From CAZRWD01 sp964603785 (GTDB taxonomy: Bacteria > Fermentibacterota > Fermentibacteria > Fermentibacterales > Fermentibacteraceae), in contig CAZRWD010000004.1 in assembly GCA_964603785.1 (NCBI GenBank), forward strand, positions 62,001 to 126,000: a DNA stretch of 64,000 bases. The letters are read 5' to 3'. The translations under genes and the position numbers were made by a program. Under the pieces are notes generated by a model that saw only the letters and a program-made list of their open reading frames with translations, had not been told where the DNA came from and made no database searches. Of the stretch, positions 49,716 through 58,157 are shown piece by piece (the first letter of the stretch is position 1; each line of letters begins with the position of its first letter).

Positions 49716-51500
49716 ATGACAAAGGGCACAATCAGGAAGGTAGCCGGCCCGCTGGTGGTGGCCGAGGGCATGGACGACGCCAGGATGTACGACGTCGTGT
49801 TCGTGTCCGACATGCGGCTGATCGGCGAGATCATCGAGATCAAGGGGGACCGGGCGTCCATCCAGGTCTACGAGGAGACCGGCGGTCTCGGCCCCGGGGA
49901 TCCCGTCCACTGCACCGGGGAGCCCCTCTCCCTGGAGCTCGGCCCGGGACTCCTCGGTTCCATCTACGACGGCATCCAGAGGCCTCTCGACAAGGTCCGC
50001 GAGAAGGCCGGCGACTGGATCACGAGGGGGATCAACATCCCCGGGCTCGATCACGCGCGGAAGTGGAGCTTCACCCCCTCCGCCGCGGCGGGGTCCGCGG
50101 TCACCGGGGGGGACATCCTCGGAACGGTGCCCGAGACCGAGATCATCGAGCACCGGGTGATGGTCCCGCCCGCCCTGTCCGGCAGGCTCGAGTGGGTGGC
50201 TCCCGCCGGGGACTACACCATCGACGAGGTCATCGCCAGGGTCGAGGGCGTGCAGGGGCCCGTCGAGGTCAGGATGTTCCAGCGGTGGCCGGTCCGCCGG
50301 TCCCGTCCGTTCCGGGAGAAGGCGGCGCCCGACAAGCCCCTGGTCACGGGACAGCGTGTCATAGACGCCTTCTTCCCGGTGGGGAGGGGAGGCACGGCCT
50401 GCGTTCCCGGTCCGTTCGGGAGCGGCAAGACGGTCATACAGCACCAGCTCGCCAAGTGGGCCGATGCGGAGATAGTCGTCTACGTGGGATGCGGCGAGCG
50501 GGGCAACGAGATGACCGACGTCCTCCAGGAGTTCCCCGAGCTCATCGATCCCCGCAGCGGCAAGCCGCTGATCCTCAGGACGGTGCTGGTCGCCAACACG
50601 AGCAACATGCCGGTCGCGGCCCGCGAGGCCAGCGTGTACACCGGCATAACGATAGCCGAGTACTTCAGGGACATGGGCTACTCGGTCGCGCTCATGGCCG
50701 ACTCGACCTCCAGGTGGGCCGAGGCCATGAGGGAGATGTCGGGCCGTCTCGAGGAGATGCCCGGAGAGGAGGGCTACCCGGCGTACCTCGGTACGAGGAT
50801 AGCCGAGTTCTACGAGCGTGCCGGCAGGGTGAAGTGCCTGGGCTCGGAGGACAGGGACGGCGCCCTCACCGTGGTGGGGGCCGTGAGCCCCGCCGGGGGG
50901 GACCTCTCCGACCCGGTGGTCCAGGCGACCCTCCGCGTCGTGAAGGTGTTCTGGAGCCTGCAGGCCAGGCTTGCCTACATGCGCCACTTCCCGGCGATCG
51001 GGTGGCTGGAGAGCTACTCGCTCTACACGGAGAACCTGCGCGAATGGTATGCCGGGAACCTCGAGGGCGACTGGCCGTCCCTCCGGAACAGGGCCGTGGC
51101 CCTGCTCCAGGACGAGGCGAACCTCCTCGAGATCGCGAGGCTCGTGGGCGCCGAGTCCCTCTCCCCCGAGGACCAGCTGGTCCTCTTCACCAGCCGCTCC
51201 ATAAGGGAGGACTTCCTCCACCAGAACGCGTTCCACGAGGTGGACACGTTCTGCTCGATGAAGAAGCAGGTGCGCCTCATGTCGCTCATCATGGACATCC
51301 ACGACAGCCTCGCCTCGGCGCTGGCCGGGGGGGCGCAGCCGAGGGACCTCTTCTCTCTGCCGTTCAGGGAGGCCGTGGCGAGGGCGAGGTACCTGCCCGA
51401 GGACGACATGGGGGCCTTCGACCGGATCTTCGAATCGGCAGGCAGGGAGATCGCCGGCGCCGTGGAAGGCGCCCGGATCCCGGGGGAGGGCGTCCGATGA
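49716..51500 (+). CDS. ntpA: V-type ATPase catalytic subunit A
   Basis: 594 residues. Contains the non-homologous region of A subunits (about 115-190), the P-loop GPFGSGKT (232-239) that distinguishes catalytic from regulatory subunits, GERGNEMTDVLQEFPEL with the catalytic Glu, and MADSTSRWAEAMREMSGRLEEMPGEEGYPAYL. The frame overlaps subunit B by four bases. It hydrolyses or synthesises ATP at the A/B interface. Confidence 0.97.
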   Translation: MTKGTIRKVAGPLVVAEGMDDARMYDVVFVSDMRLIGEIIEIKGDRASIQVYEETGGLGPGDPVHCTGEPLSLELGPGLLGSIYDGIQRPLDKVREKAGDWITRGINIPGLDHARKWSFTPSAAAGSAVTGGDILGTVPETEIIEHRVMVPPALSGRLEWVAPAGDYTIDEVIARVEGVQGPVEVRMFQRWPVRRSRPFREKAAPDKPLVTGQRVIDAFFPVGRGGTACVPGPFGSGKTVIQHQLAKWADAEIVVYVGCGERGNEMTDVLQEFPELIDPRSGKPLILRTVLVANTSNMPVAAREASVYTGITIAEYFRDMGYSVALMADSTSRWAEAMREMSGRLEEMPGEEGYPAYLGTRIAEFYERAGRVKCLGSEDRDGALTVVGAVSPAGGDLSDPVVQATLRVVKVFWSLQARLAYMRHFPAIGWLESYSLYTENLREWYAGNLEGDWPSLRNRAVALLQDEANLLEIARLVGAESLSPEDQLVLFTSRSIREDFLHQNAFHEVDTFCSMKKQVRLMSLIMDIHDSLASALAGGAQPRDLFSLPFREAVARARYLPEDDMGAFDRIFESAGREIAGAVEGARIPGEGVR

Positions 51501-52888
51501 TCAGGGAATACAGGACGACGGTCGAGATAGCGGGTCCCCTCATGCTCGTCGAGCAGGTCGAGGGGGTCACCTACGAGGAGCTTGCGGAGATCGAGCTCCC
51601 GGGCGGGGAGACCCGTCACGGCAGGGTGCTCGAGATCGACGGCACCATGGCGCTCGTCCAGATCTTCGAGGGCTCGAGCGGGGTCGATGTCGCCGGCAGC
51701 ACCGTCAGGTTCCTGGGCAGAGGCGTGGAGCTCGGCGTCTCCACCTCGATGCTGGGACGGGTCTTCGACGGCCAGGGCAGGCCCAGGGCACCGTTCGACA
51801 CGGCCCCGCCGGTCGTGCCGGACAGGATGGTCAACATCAACGGGGCACCCCTGAACCCGTTCGCCAGGGACTACCCGGCCGAGTTCATCCAGACCGGCTT
51901 CAGCTCCATCGACGGGATCAACACCCTCGTCCGCGGCCAGAAGCTGCCGGTCTTCAGCGGCAGCGGCCTCCCCCACTCCGTCGTCGCAGCCCAGATCGCG
52001 AGACAGGCCAGGGTGCTGGGCGAGGGGGAGAGCTTCGCAGTGGTCTTCGCGGCGCTCGGCATCACCTTCGAGGAGGCCGACTTCTTCATCAGGGACTTCA
52101 AGTCCACCGGGGCGATGGACAGGGCCGTCGTCTTCCTCAACCTTGCGAACGACCCCGCCATCGAGAGGATCGCCACGCCCAGGATGGCCCTCACGGCCGC
52201 GGAATACCTGGCCTACGAGAAGGACATGCACATCCTGGTCATCCTCACCGACATGACCAACTACTGCGACGCCCTCAGGGAGATCTCGGCCGCGCGCAAG
52301 GAGGTTCCGGGCAGGCGCGGCTACCCGGGGTATCTCTACACCGACCTGTCCACGATCTACGAGCGCGCCGGCAGGGTGAAGGACAGGAAGGGCTCCATCA
52401 CCCAGATCCCCATCCTGACGATGCCGGAGGATGACAAGACGCATCCCATCCCTGACCTGACGGGCTACATCACCGAGGGGCAGCTCATCCTGAACAGGGA
52501 GCTGCACAAGCGCGGGATCTATCCCCCGATGGACGTGATGGAGTCCCTCTCCCGCCTCAAGGACAAGGGCATAGGCAGGGGGAAGACGCGTGAGGATCAC
52601 GCCGACCTCTTCAACCAGCTCATGGCCGCCTACTCGGCCGGGAAGAACTCCAGGGAGCTGGCGGTCATCCTGGGCACCGCCGCCCTGAGCCCGCTCGACC
52701 AGAAGTACCTCCGTTTCGCGGAGGAGTACGAGAAGCGCTACATAAGCCAGGGAGAGGACGAGAACAGGGGCATCGAGGAGACCCTGGACCTCGGCTGGGA
52801 GCTGCTCGGGCTCCTTCCGAGGAGCGAGATGAAGAGGATCAGGCCCGAGCTGCTCGACAAGTACTGGCCCGAGGGTGAGGGGGCCTGA
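51497..52888 (+). CDS. ntpB: V-type ATPase subunit B
   Basis: 463 residues; the start is fixed by the ATGA overlap with subunit A, since the open frame continues far upstream. REYRTTVEIAGPLMLVEQVEGVTYEELAEIELPGG opens it; no canonical P-loop is present, as expected (SGSGLPHSVVAAQIARQA in its place); ILVILTDMTNYCDALREISAARKEVPGRRGYPGYLYTDLSTIYERAGR is a B-subunit hallmark. Overlaps subunit D by one base. Confidence 0.97.
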   Translation: MIREYRTTVEIAGPLMLVEQVEGVTYEELAEIELPGGETRHGRVLEIDGTMALVQIFEGSSGVDVAGSTVRFLGRGVELGVSTSMLGRVFDGQGRPRAPFDTAPPVVPDRMVNINGAPLNPFARDYPAEFIQTGFSSIDGINTLVRGQKLPVFSGSGLPHSVVAAQIARQARVLGEGESFAVVFAALGITFEEADFFIRDFKSTGAMDRAVVFLNLANDPAIERIATPRMALTAAEYLAYEKDMHILVILTDMTNYCDALREISAARKEVPGRRGYPGYLYTDLSTIYERAGRVKDRKGSITQIPILTMPEDDKTHPIPDLTGYITEGQLILNRELHKRGIYPPMDVMESLSRLKDKGIGRGKTREDHADLFNQLMAAYSAGKNSRELAVILGTAALSPLDQKYLRFAEEYEKRYISQGEDENRGIEETLDLGWELLGLLPRSEMKRIRPELLDKYWPEGEGA

Positions 52889-53541
52889 TGGCGATCCAGG
52901 TCCGCGCCACGCGGATGGAGCTCCTGCAGCTCCGCAGGCGGACCGCCCTCGCCAGAAGGGGCCACAAGCTACTGAAGGACAAGCTCGACGAGCTGATGAG
53001 GCAGTTCAAGCTCCTCATAGCCGAATACATGGGTGCCAGGCAGAGGATCGAGTCGCAGCTGGGCGAGGCGTACAGGGAGTTCCTCTTCGCGAGGGCGTCC
53101 ATGAAGCAGGGGGCTCTGTCCGACGCCCTTTCCTACCCCGGAGCCGTGGCGCGGGTGGAGGCCTCCACGCGGAAGGTGATGAACCTGACCCTGCCCGTCT
53201 TCGACGTCTCGGTCGAGGGCAGCTGGATGAACTACGGGTTCTTCGACACAACTCCCGAGCTGGATGCCGCTCTGGGGACCTACTCGAGGGTGCTGCCGGG
53301 CATCGTCAGGCTCGCCGGCCAGGAGAAGGCCATCAGCATGCTGGCGGGTGAGATAGACAGGACGCGAAGGCGGGTCAACGCGCTGGAGTACATTCTGATA
53401 CCCGAGCTGGAGAGGGCCGTTTCCATGATCCGGCTGAAGCTCGACGAGATCGAGCGCGGGAACCTCACCAGGCTGATGAAGGTGAAGCGTATGGCGGAGC
53501 GGCGGAGGGAGGTCCAGGCCGCCGCCAGGGCCGCCGGATGA
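52888..53541 (+). CDS. ntpD: V-type ATPase subunit D
   Basis: 217 residues. Two long helices characteristic of the rotor shaft: RATRMELLQLRRRTALARRGHKLLKDKLDELMRQFKLLI at the N-terminus and RTRRRVNALEYILIPELERAVSMIRLKLDEIERGNLTRLMKVKRM near the C-terminus. Last gene of the ATPase operon (order G/H-I-K-E-C-F-A-B-D). Confidence 0.95.
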   Translation: MAIQVRATRMELLQLRRRTALARRGHKLLKDKLDELMRQFKLLIAEYMGARQRIESQLGEAYREFLFARASMKQGALSDALSYPGAVARVEASTRKVMNLTLPVFDVSVEGSWMNYGFFDTTPELDAALGTYSRVLPGIVRLAGQEKAISMLAGEIDRTRRRVNALEYILIPELERAVSMIRLKLDEIERGNLTRLMKVKRMAERRREVQAAARAAG

Positions 53542-53547
53542 GCGATA

Positions 53548-53576
53548 TTGACAAGTTGCTCGCATGACGCGATTTT
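53548..53576 (+). promoter_or_regulatory. Promoter-like sequence before the histone-H1-like gene
   Basis: TTGACA (53548-53553), a 17-base spacer and a weak -10 (GATTTT, 53571-53576) lie seven bases after the subunit D stop. The small gene that follows starts 58 bases downstream. Confidence 0.45.
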
Positions 53577-53634
53577 GAGATAGCCCGGGTGTGCCGGGTG
53601 ATGGTCGTCTAAGCTCAGCTGGCGGGAGGGTGAC

Positions 53635-53901
53635 ATGGCCGAGCAGAAGGCTGTCAAGAAAGCCGTGAAGGCAGCCCCGGAGAAGGTTGCCAAGAAGGTC
53701 GCCGCGAAGAAGACCGCTGTGAAGGCGGCGCCCGTCAAGGCCGCCAAGGAGGCTCCGGTCAAGGCCAAGAAGGTCGTCGCGAAGGCGGCGCCCGTCAAGG
53801 CCGTGAAGGCTGCCCCCGTCAAGGCGGAGAAGAAGGTCGCCGCGAAGCCCGCAGCGACCAAGACCGCGGCCGCCAAGGGAGGCTGCGGGAAGAAGAAGTA
53901 G
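53635..53901 (+). CDS. Lysine/alanine-rich histone-H1-like protein
   Basis: 88 residues, ATG after GGCGGGAGGGTG. About a third Lys and a third Ala, with repeats of KAAPVKA and KKVAAK. This resembles the histone H1-like nucleoid proteins found in several bacteria, which bind DNA through a disordered basic tail. The end is unusual: GGCGKKK holds the only cysteine. The neighbourhood gives no further hint. Low complexity makes family assignment approximate. Confidence 0.75.
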   Translation: MAEQKAVKKAVKAAPEKVAKKVAAKKTAVKAAPVKAAKEAPVKAKKVVAKAAPVKAVKAAPVKAEKKVAAKPAATKTAAAKGGCGKKK

Positions 53902-53927
53902 CCGCAGACGGCCTGGCCATAGAGAAG

Positions 53928-53952
53928 GGGAGCCCCGTCAGTCGGGGCTCCC
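53928..53952. terminator. Terminator hairpin between convergent genes
   Basis: GGGAGCCCC (53928-53936) pairs with GGGGCTCCC (53944-53952) around a GTCAGTC loop, followed on the plus strand by TCCGTTTC. It ends the histone-H1-like transcript and overlaps the last codons of the opposite gene. Confidence 0.75.
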
Positions 53953-54564
53953 TCCGTTTCCGGGCATCCTGATCACGATCTCCTCCGCCCCGTCCACTCC
54001 GTGCAGGGTCGAGAGGACGGCCCGGACGACCGCCGAGAGAACCCTTTCCGGGTAGCGGGACAGAGGGATGTCACGGCCGCCGCAGGTCAGGGTCAGCCCC
54101 TGTCCGCAGCCCCCGGAACATGCCGTTCCTCCGTGGGCCGTGCCCGCCCTCAGCCCGTCCAGGAAATCCGAGAGGCCCTCCCCGTCGAGAGACGAGAGGT
54201 CCGGCAGCCCTGGCGCATCGAAGCCCCATGACGCCAGTCCCGCGGCAGGCCCCGCGCCAGCGCCCAGGATGATGGCCCCCGATCCCGGCGGAGAGGGCGC
54301 CACGAGGACCAGGTCGGCCTCGATGGCCCCGTGGAGCCCGTCCGTGTCACCCCCGGGCCTGCGGTACAGGAGCACGGCCTCGGGAGAGACCAGGGCCATT
54401 CCACAGAACGGGTGGCTGTGATAGGGATCGGGATCGCCCGACCTGTTCCAGGGGCCGATGTAACCGACCCTCCTGCCTTCTCCCGACAGCCGGACGGCGA
54501 TCTCCGAGGCGCAGGCGAAGGCGTCCTCCTGAGAGCCGCCCGACAGACCCAGAACCATCTTCAT
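53938..54564 (-). CDS. MobB-like protein with degenerate P-loop
   Basis: 208 residues from an ATG overlapping the upstream ThiF-like stop (ATGA). The N-terminus (KMVLGLSGGSQEDAFACASEIAVRLSGEGRRVGYIGPW) and ADLVLVAPSPPGSG have the layout of MobB/P-loop proteins, but the GxxxxGK[ST] lysine is absent. The C-terminus (LTLTCGGRDIPLSRYPERVLSAVVRAVLSTLHGVDGAEEIVIRM) resembles a domain attached to MobB in anaerobes. With the adjacent E1 enzyme, sulfur carrier and AOR it probably serves tungsten/molybdenum cofactor assembly; it could instead bind something other than GTP. Confidence 0.6.
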   Translation of the reverse strand: MKMVLGLSGGSQEDAFACASEIAVRLSGEGRRVGYIGPWNRSGDPDPYHSHPFCGMALVSPEAVLLYRRPGGDTDGLHGAIEADLVLVAPSPPGSGAIILGAGAGPAAGLASWGFDAPGLPDLSSLDGEGLSDFLDGLRAGTAHGGTACSGGCGQGLTLTCGGRDIPLSRYPERVLSAVVRAVLSTLHGVDGAEEIVIRMPGNGGSPD

Positions 54565-55184
54565 CGTTCCCTCCCCCGCCCTTCGGCCTTCCTCTCGATC
54601 AGGAGGGCCACCGCCTCGTTGGCGGCCAGTGCGGCCGCAAGGGCCACCCTCGTCGAGATCGTTCCCATCGCCAGGTCGCTCGAGCCGTCCCCGACCACGG
54701 AAAGGCCGCGGAGCCTGCGCACCTTCATCGAGTCCGAACCCCCCCACCCCGCAATTCCCGAAACCGCGACCACGGGAGTGCCCGGCATGCCCGAGAGCCA
54801 CTCCTCGAGCAGCATCACCTTGGACTCCGCATCGTCCAGGGCCTCCATCAGGAGATCGACCCCCTCGAACGGCCGGCAGCACTCTCCCGGGACCAGGCGC
54901 ATCCTGACGGATTCGACGACCGTGTGGGCGCCGGAGCGGAGGATGTTGGCCCTCAGGGCTTCCACCTTCGGCATGCCTATCTGGTCCCTCGCATAGGCCT
55001 GTCTGTTGAGGTTCGCCTCTTCGACGGCATCGTGGTCGACCACGACCAGCCTGCCCAGCCCCGCTCTAGCCAGGAGCATCGCCGCATTCGACCCTATCCC
55101 GCCCGCCCCGGCGATTCCCGCCGAGGACCCCGCGAGGATGTCGAGCACCCCCGCCGGGTTGTCCCTGTACATGCCCCGCTCCAC
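54561..55184 (-). CDS. ThiF/MoeB-family adenylyltransferase (E1-like)
   Basis: 207 residues from a GTG (55184) behind GGAGGTG; an ATG at 55172 is also in frame. Rossmann GAGGIG at residues 26-31, then LGRLVVVDHDAVEEANLNRQAYARDQIGMPKVEALRANI with the Asp, Asn-Arg and Lys of the adenylation site. It lacks a rhodanese domain and clear CxxC zinc pairs, so it is the short ThiF type. Likely partner: the ThiS/MoaD-like protein at 57871-58068. Divergent from the ferredoxin-AOR operon. Confidence 0.85.
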   Translation of the reverse strand: MERGMYRDNPAGVLDILAGSSAGIAGAGGIGSNAAMLLARAGLGRLVVVDHDAVEEANLNRQAYARDQIGMPKVEALRANILRSGAHTVVESVRMRLVPGECCRPFEGVDLLMEALDDAESKVMLLEEWLSGMPGTPVVAVSGIAGWGGSDSMKVRRLRGLSVVGDGSSDLAMGTISTRVALAAALAANEAVALLIERKAEGRGRER

Positions 55185-55287
55185 TGGAGACACCTCCTCC
55201 GACCATGGCAGTATTGCGAGAAACGGGGCCGGCAGGTAGGTTCCGGCATCGACAGACGGTTGAAACCATCGAGGCTGGAGGTGTGAA

Positions 55288-55692
55288 TTGCACTCCGTGA
55301 AGCGACTCGGGGCCGATGACTCGAAGTGCATCGGCTGCGGCCAGTGCATGACGGCCTGCTCGACCCTCTTCTTCAGGGAGGACAGCAGGGAGAAGTCCTG
55401 CATAACGGTCGACCCCGCCGGCGAAGGCTGGCATGTGACCGTGTGCGACCAGAAGTGCCGCCTCTGTGTTGCGGAATGCCCCGTGGAGGCCCTCTCCGTC
55501 AACGACAGGGGAGTGGTCGTGCTGGACAGGAAGCGCTGCATAGGATGCCTCGCCTGCGTGGCGGTCTGCCCCATCGGGGCGATGAGGTTCTACCCGGGGA
55601 TGCCCGGGCCCTTCAAGTGCATCGCCTGCGGCGCCTGTGCCCGGAAGTGCCCGACCGGGGCCATCGGGATAGTCACCGAGGAGGAGTCATGA
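55288..55692 (+). CDS. Polyferredoxin-type electron transfer subunit of AOR
   Basis: 134 residues from a TTG seven bases after GGAGGTG. Four cysteine groups bind [4Fe-4S] clusters: CIGCGQCMTAC, CDQKCRLCVAECP, CIGCLACVAVCP and CIACGACARKCP. It is encoded directly before AOR with a four-base overlap, as in AOR enzymes that have a separate electron-transfer subunit. It would pass electrons between AOR and ferredoxin. Confidence 0.9.
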   Translation: MHSVKRLGADDSKCIGCGQCMTACSTLFFREDSREKSCITVDPAGEGWHVTVCDQKCRLCVAECPVEALSVNDRGVVVLDRKRCIGCLACVAVCPIGAMRFYPGMPGPFKCIACGACARKCPTGAIGIVTEEES

Positions 55693-57863
55693 CGAACCCC
55701 GCGGCCGACAGGGCGGAAGAGCTTCGCGGCGGGCTGACGCTCAGGGCGGAGTACCGGTACGAGACGAGGCCGGTCGTCAGAGGCTACAACATGCGCACCC
55801 TCTACGTGAACGTCGGGACGGGCGAGATACGCGAGAAGCCCGTCTCCGAGGACATGAAGGCGAAGTTCACGGGCGGCAAGGGCTTCGGGATGAAGCTCCT
55901 GTGGGACGCCCTGAAGCCGGACACGAAGTGGGACGACCCGGAGAACGAGGTCAACATCGGCATGGGACCGATCTGCGGGAACACCAACTACCCCGGCTCG
56001 GGCAAGTCCCTCGTGGTCTCCCTCTCCCCCCTGACGGGCGTGCCCATAGACAGCAACGTCGGCGGCTACTTCGGGCCCTACCTCAAGTTCTCGGGCTTCG
56101 ACGCGCTGGAGGTCCAGGGGAAGTCCGGGACGGAGACCGTCGTGTTCGTCGACGGCGACAGCGGGACGGTGAGGCTGTTCGAGGCGTCGGGCCTCTCGTC
56201 CGACAGCCATCTCCTCGCCGAGGAGATGGTCGAGGCCTTCGCACTGGACGAGGAGGACAGGCAGCACATCTCGAGCGTCTCGGCCGGCGCCGGGGCGGAC
56301 CATGCCCTCGTCGGCTGCCTCAACTTCTCGTTCTACGACCGGAGGAGGAAGGTCGCCAGGCTGAAGCAGGCCGGGAGGGGCGGCATAGGCACCGTCTTCC
56401 GCAACAAGAAGATCAGGGCCCTGGTCGTCAGGTTCTCCGGGCTCGACGCGTCCTCCAACAACCCCGCCGACCTCACCATGCTCCAGAAGACGGGGGTGAA
56501 GCTGCACAGGGAGATCATCGCGCTCGACGACAAGCAGTGCAGGATGAGGGAGATCGGTACGGCGCACCTCACGGAGATCATGGACGAGTACGACCTGCTC
56601 CCGACGCACAACTTCAAGTTCGGGTCCCATCCGGAGGCCGCGAAGATCGACTCGCACCACTTCGTCCCGCTGGTCACCCACGGGCTGCCCGACGGCTGCT
56701 GGTTCGGGTGCACCATGGCCTGCGCCAAGGCGGCCGACGGGTTCGAGCTGCTGACCGGCCCCTACGCCGGCGACAGGGTGACCGTCGACGGACCCGAGTA
56801 CGAGACGGTCGCCGGGTGCGGCTCCAACATAGGGGTGTTCGACGCCCGGGCCGTGCTCGAGATCAACTTCTACTGCGACACGTACGGGATCGACACCATC
56901 TCGTTCGGCACCCTCACCGCATTCTGCATGGAGTGCTGGGAGAAGGGAATCCTGAACGCCGGGCGCACCGGCGGCCTGGAGCTGACCTGGGGCAACTGGC
57001 GCGCGGCTCTCGAGATGCTTCACCAGATGGCACGCGGAGAGGGTTTCGGCCTCGTCGCCGGCATGGGCGTCAGGCGCATGAAGAGGCACTTCGCGGAGAG
57101 CTTCGGCGCCGATCCGCTCCTGCTCCAGGACATCGGCTGCGAGTGCAAGGGCCTCGAGTACTCCCAGTACGTCTCGAAGGAGTCCCTCGCGCAGCAGGGC
57201 GGCTACAGCATGGCCCTCAAGGGTCCCCAGCACGACGAGGCGTGGCTGATCTTCATGGACATGGTGAACAACCACATCCCGACATTCGAGGACAAGGCCG
57301 AGGCCCTCTACTACTTCCCGATGTTCCGCACCTGGTTCGGCCTCCAGGGGCTGTGCAAGCTGCCATGGAACGACATCGAGCCTGCCGACAACGCAACAAC
57401 CTCCGAGCCCGCCAAGGTTCCCGAGCACGTCCAGAACTACGTGGACATATTCAACGCCATCACGGGCTCGAGCATCGACAAGGAGGAGCTCATCCTCCAG
57501 TCGGCCAGGGTGTACAACTTCCAGAAGGTCCTCTGCCTGCGGATGGGGCACGGCCGGCGAGCCGACGACAGGCCCCCCTACAGGATGATGGGTCCGGTCA
57601 CCGTCGAGGAGTACGAGAGCCGCCACGAGCGCTACGACAAGCAGCTGCGCGAGCAGGTGGGGATCGATCCGTCGGGGATGTCCACCGTCGAGAAGGTGAA
57701 GGCCCTCAGGACCTACAGGGAGGACAGGTACGAGAAGCTCCTCGATGCCGTCTACAGGAGGAAGGGCTGGACTCCGGAGGGCATACCCAGGGTCGAGACG
57801 CTGAAGGCCCTGGGGATCGACTACCCGGAGGTCGTGGATGTCGTGAGGGCTCTGGGAGGCTGA
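55689..57863 (+). CDS. Aldehyde:ferredoxin oxidoreductase (tungsten-dependent family)
   Basis: 724 residues; start fixed by the ATGA overlap. AOR N-terminal domain: MRTLYVNVGTGEIREKPVSEDMKAKFTGGKGFGMKLLWDAL, PICGNTNYPGSGKSLVVSLSPLTGVPIDSNVGGYFGPYLKFSGFDALEVQGKS. Cluster-binding cysteines C337, C341 and C345 have CX3CX3C spacing where the reference Pyrococcus enzyme has CX2CX3C. DGPEYETVAGCGSNIGV and GCECKGLEYSQY are further family features. It would interconvert aldehydes and acids; substrate not readable, and the C-terminus (about 610-724) is longer than in the archaeal enzyme. Confidence 0.92.
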   Translation: MTNPAADRAEELRGGLTLRAEYRYETRPVVRGYNMRTLYVNVGTGEIREKPVSEDMKAKFTGGKGFGMKLLWDALKPDTKWDDPENEVNIGMGPICGNTNYPGSGKSLVVSLSPLTGVPIDSNVGGYFGPYLKFSGFDALEVQGKSGTETVVFVDGDSGTVRLFEASGLSSDSHLLAEEMVEAFALDEEDRQHISSVSAGAGADHALVGCLNFSFYDRRRKVARLKQAGRGGIGTVFRNKKIRALVVRFSGLDASSNNPADLTMLQKTGVKLHREIIALDDKQCRMREIGTAHLTEIMDEYDLLPTHNFKFGSHPEAAKIDSHHFVPLVTHGLPDGCWFGCTMACAKAADGFELLTGPYAGDRVTVDGPEYETVAGCGSNIGVFDARAVLEINFYCDTYGIDTISFGTLTAFCMECWEKGILNAGRTGGLELTWGNWRAALEMLHQMARGEGFGLVAGMGVRRMKRHFAESFGADPLLLQDIGCECKGLEYSQYVSKESLAQQGGYSMALKGPQHDEAWLIFMDMVNNHIPTFEDKAEALYYFPMFRTWFGLQGLCKLPWNDIEPADNATTSEPAKVPEHVQNYVDIFNAITGSSIDKEELILQSARVYNFQKVLCLRMGHGRRADDRPPYRMMGPVTVEEYESRHERYDKQLREQVGIDPSGMSTVEKVKALRTYREDRYEKLLDAVYRRKGWTPEGIPRVETLKALGIDYPEVVDVVRALGG

Positions 57864-57870
57864 CCGCGCG

Positions 57871-58068
57871 ATGATCGCAGTGAACGGGGAGCGGATCGAG
57901 TGGCGCGAGGGCATGACGGTGCGCGACGTGCTCAAGGCCAGGCGGTTCAGCTTCCCGCTCCTGATAGTGAGGATCGACGGGGCTCTCGTGGCCCGCGGCG
58001 ACTACGACACGACCACCGTTCCCGACGACTCGGAGGTGGATGTGCTGCACCTCATGAGCGGAGGCTGA
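57871..58068 (+). CDS. ThiS/MoaD-like sulfur carrier protein
   Basis: 65 residues of beta-grasp fold: IAVNGERIEWREGMTVRDVLKARRFSFPLLIVRIDGALVARGDYDTTTVPDDSEVDVLHLMSGG, quoted by landmarks VNGERIEW, MTVRDVLK and the C-terminal HLMSGG. The Gly-Gly end is what an E1-like enzyme adenylates. Seven bases after AOR, it likely supplies sulfur for the AOR pterin cofactor together with the ThiF-like protein at 54561-55184. Confidence 0.88.
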   Translation: MIAVNGERIEWREGMTVRDVLKARRFSFPLLIVRIDGALVARGDYDTTTVPDDSEVDVLHLMSGG

Positions 58069-58157
58069 GGGCTCTCCGCGGGGACGGGTCCGCTTGTCCG
58101 GCCGGCGCGCTCGACACGCGCAGGCCGTGTATCACCAGAGTCATCGGAGGATTCCCC

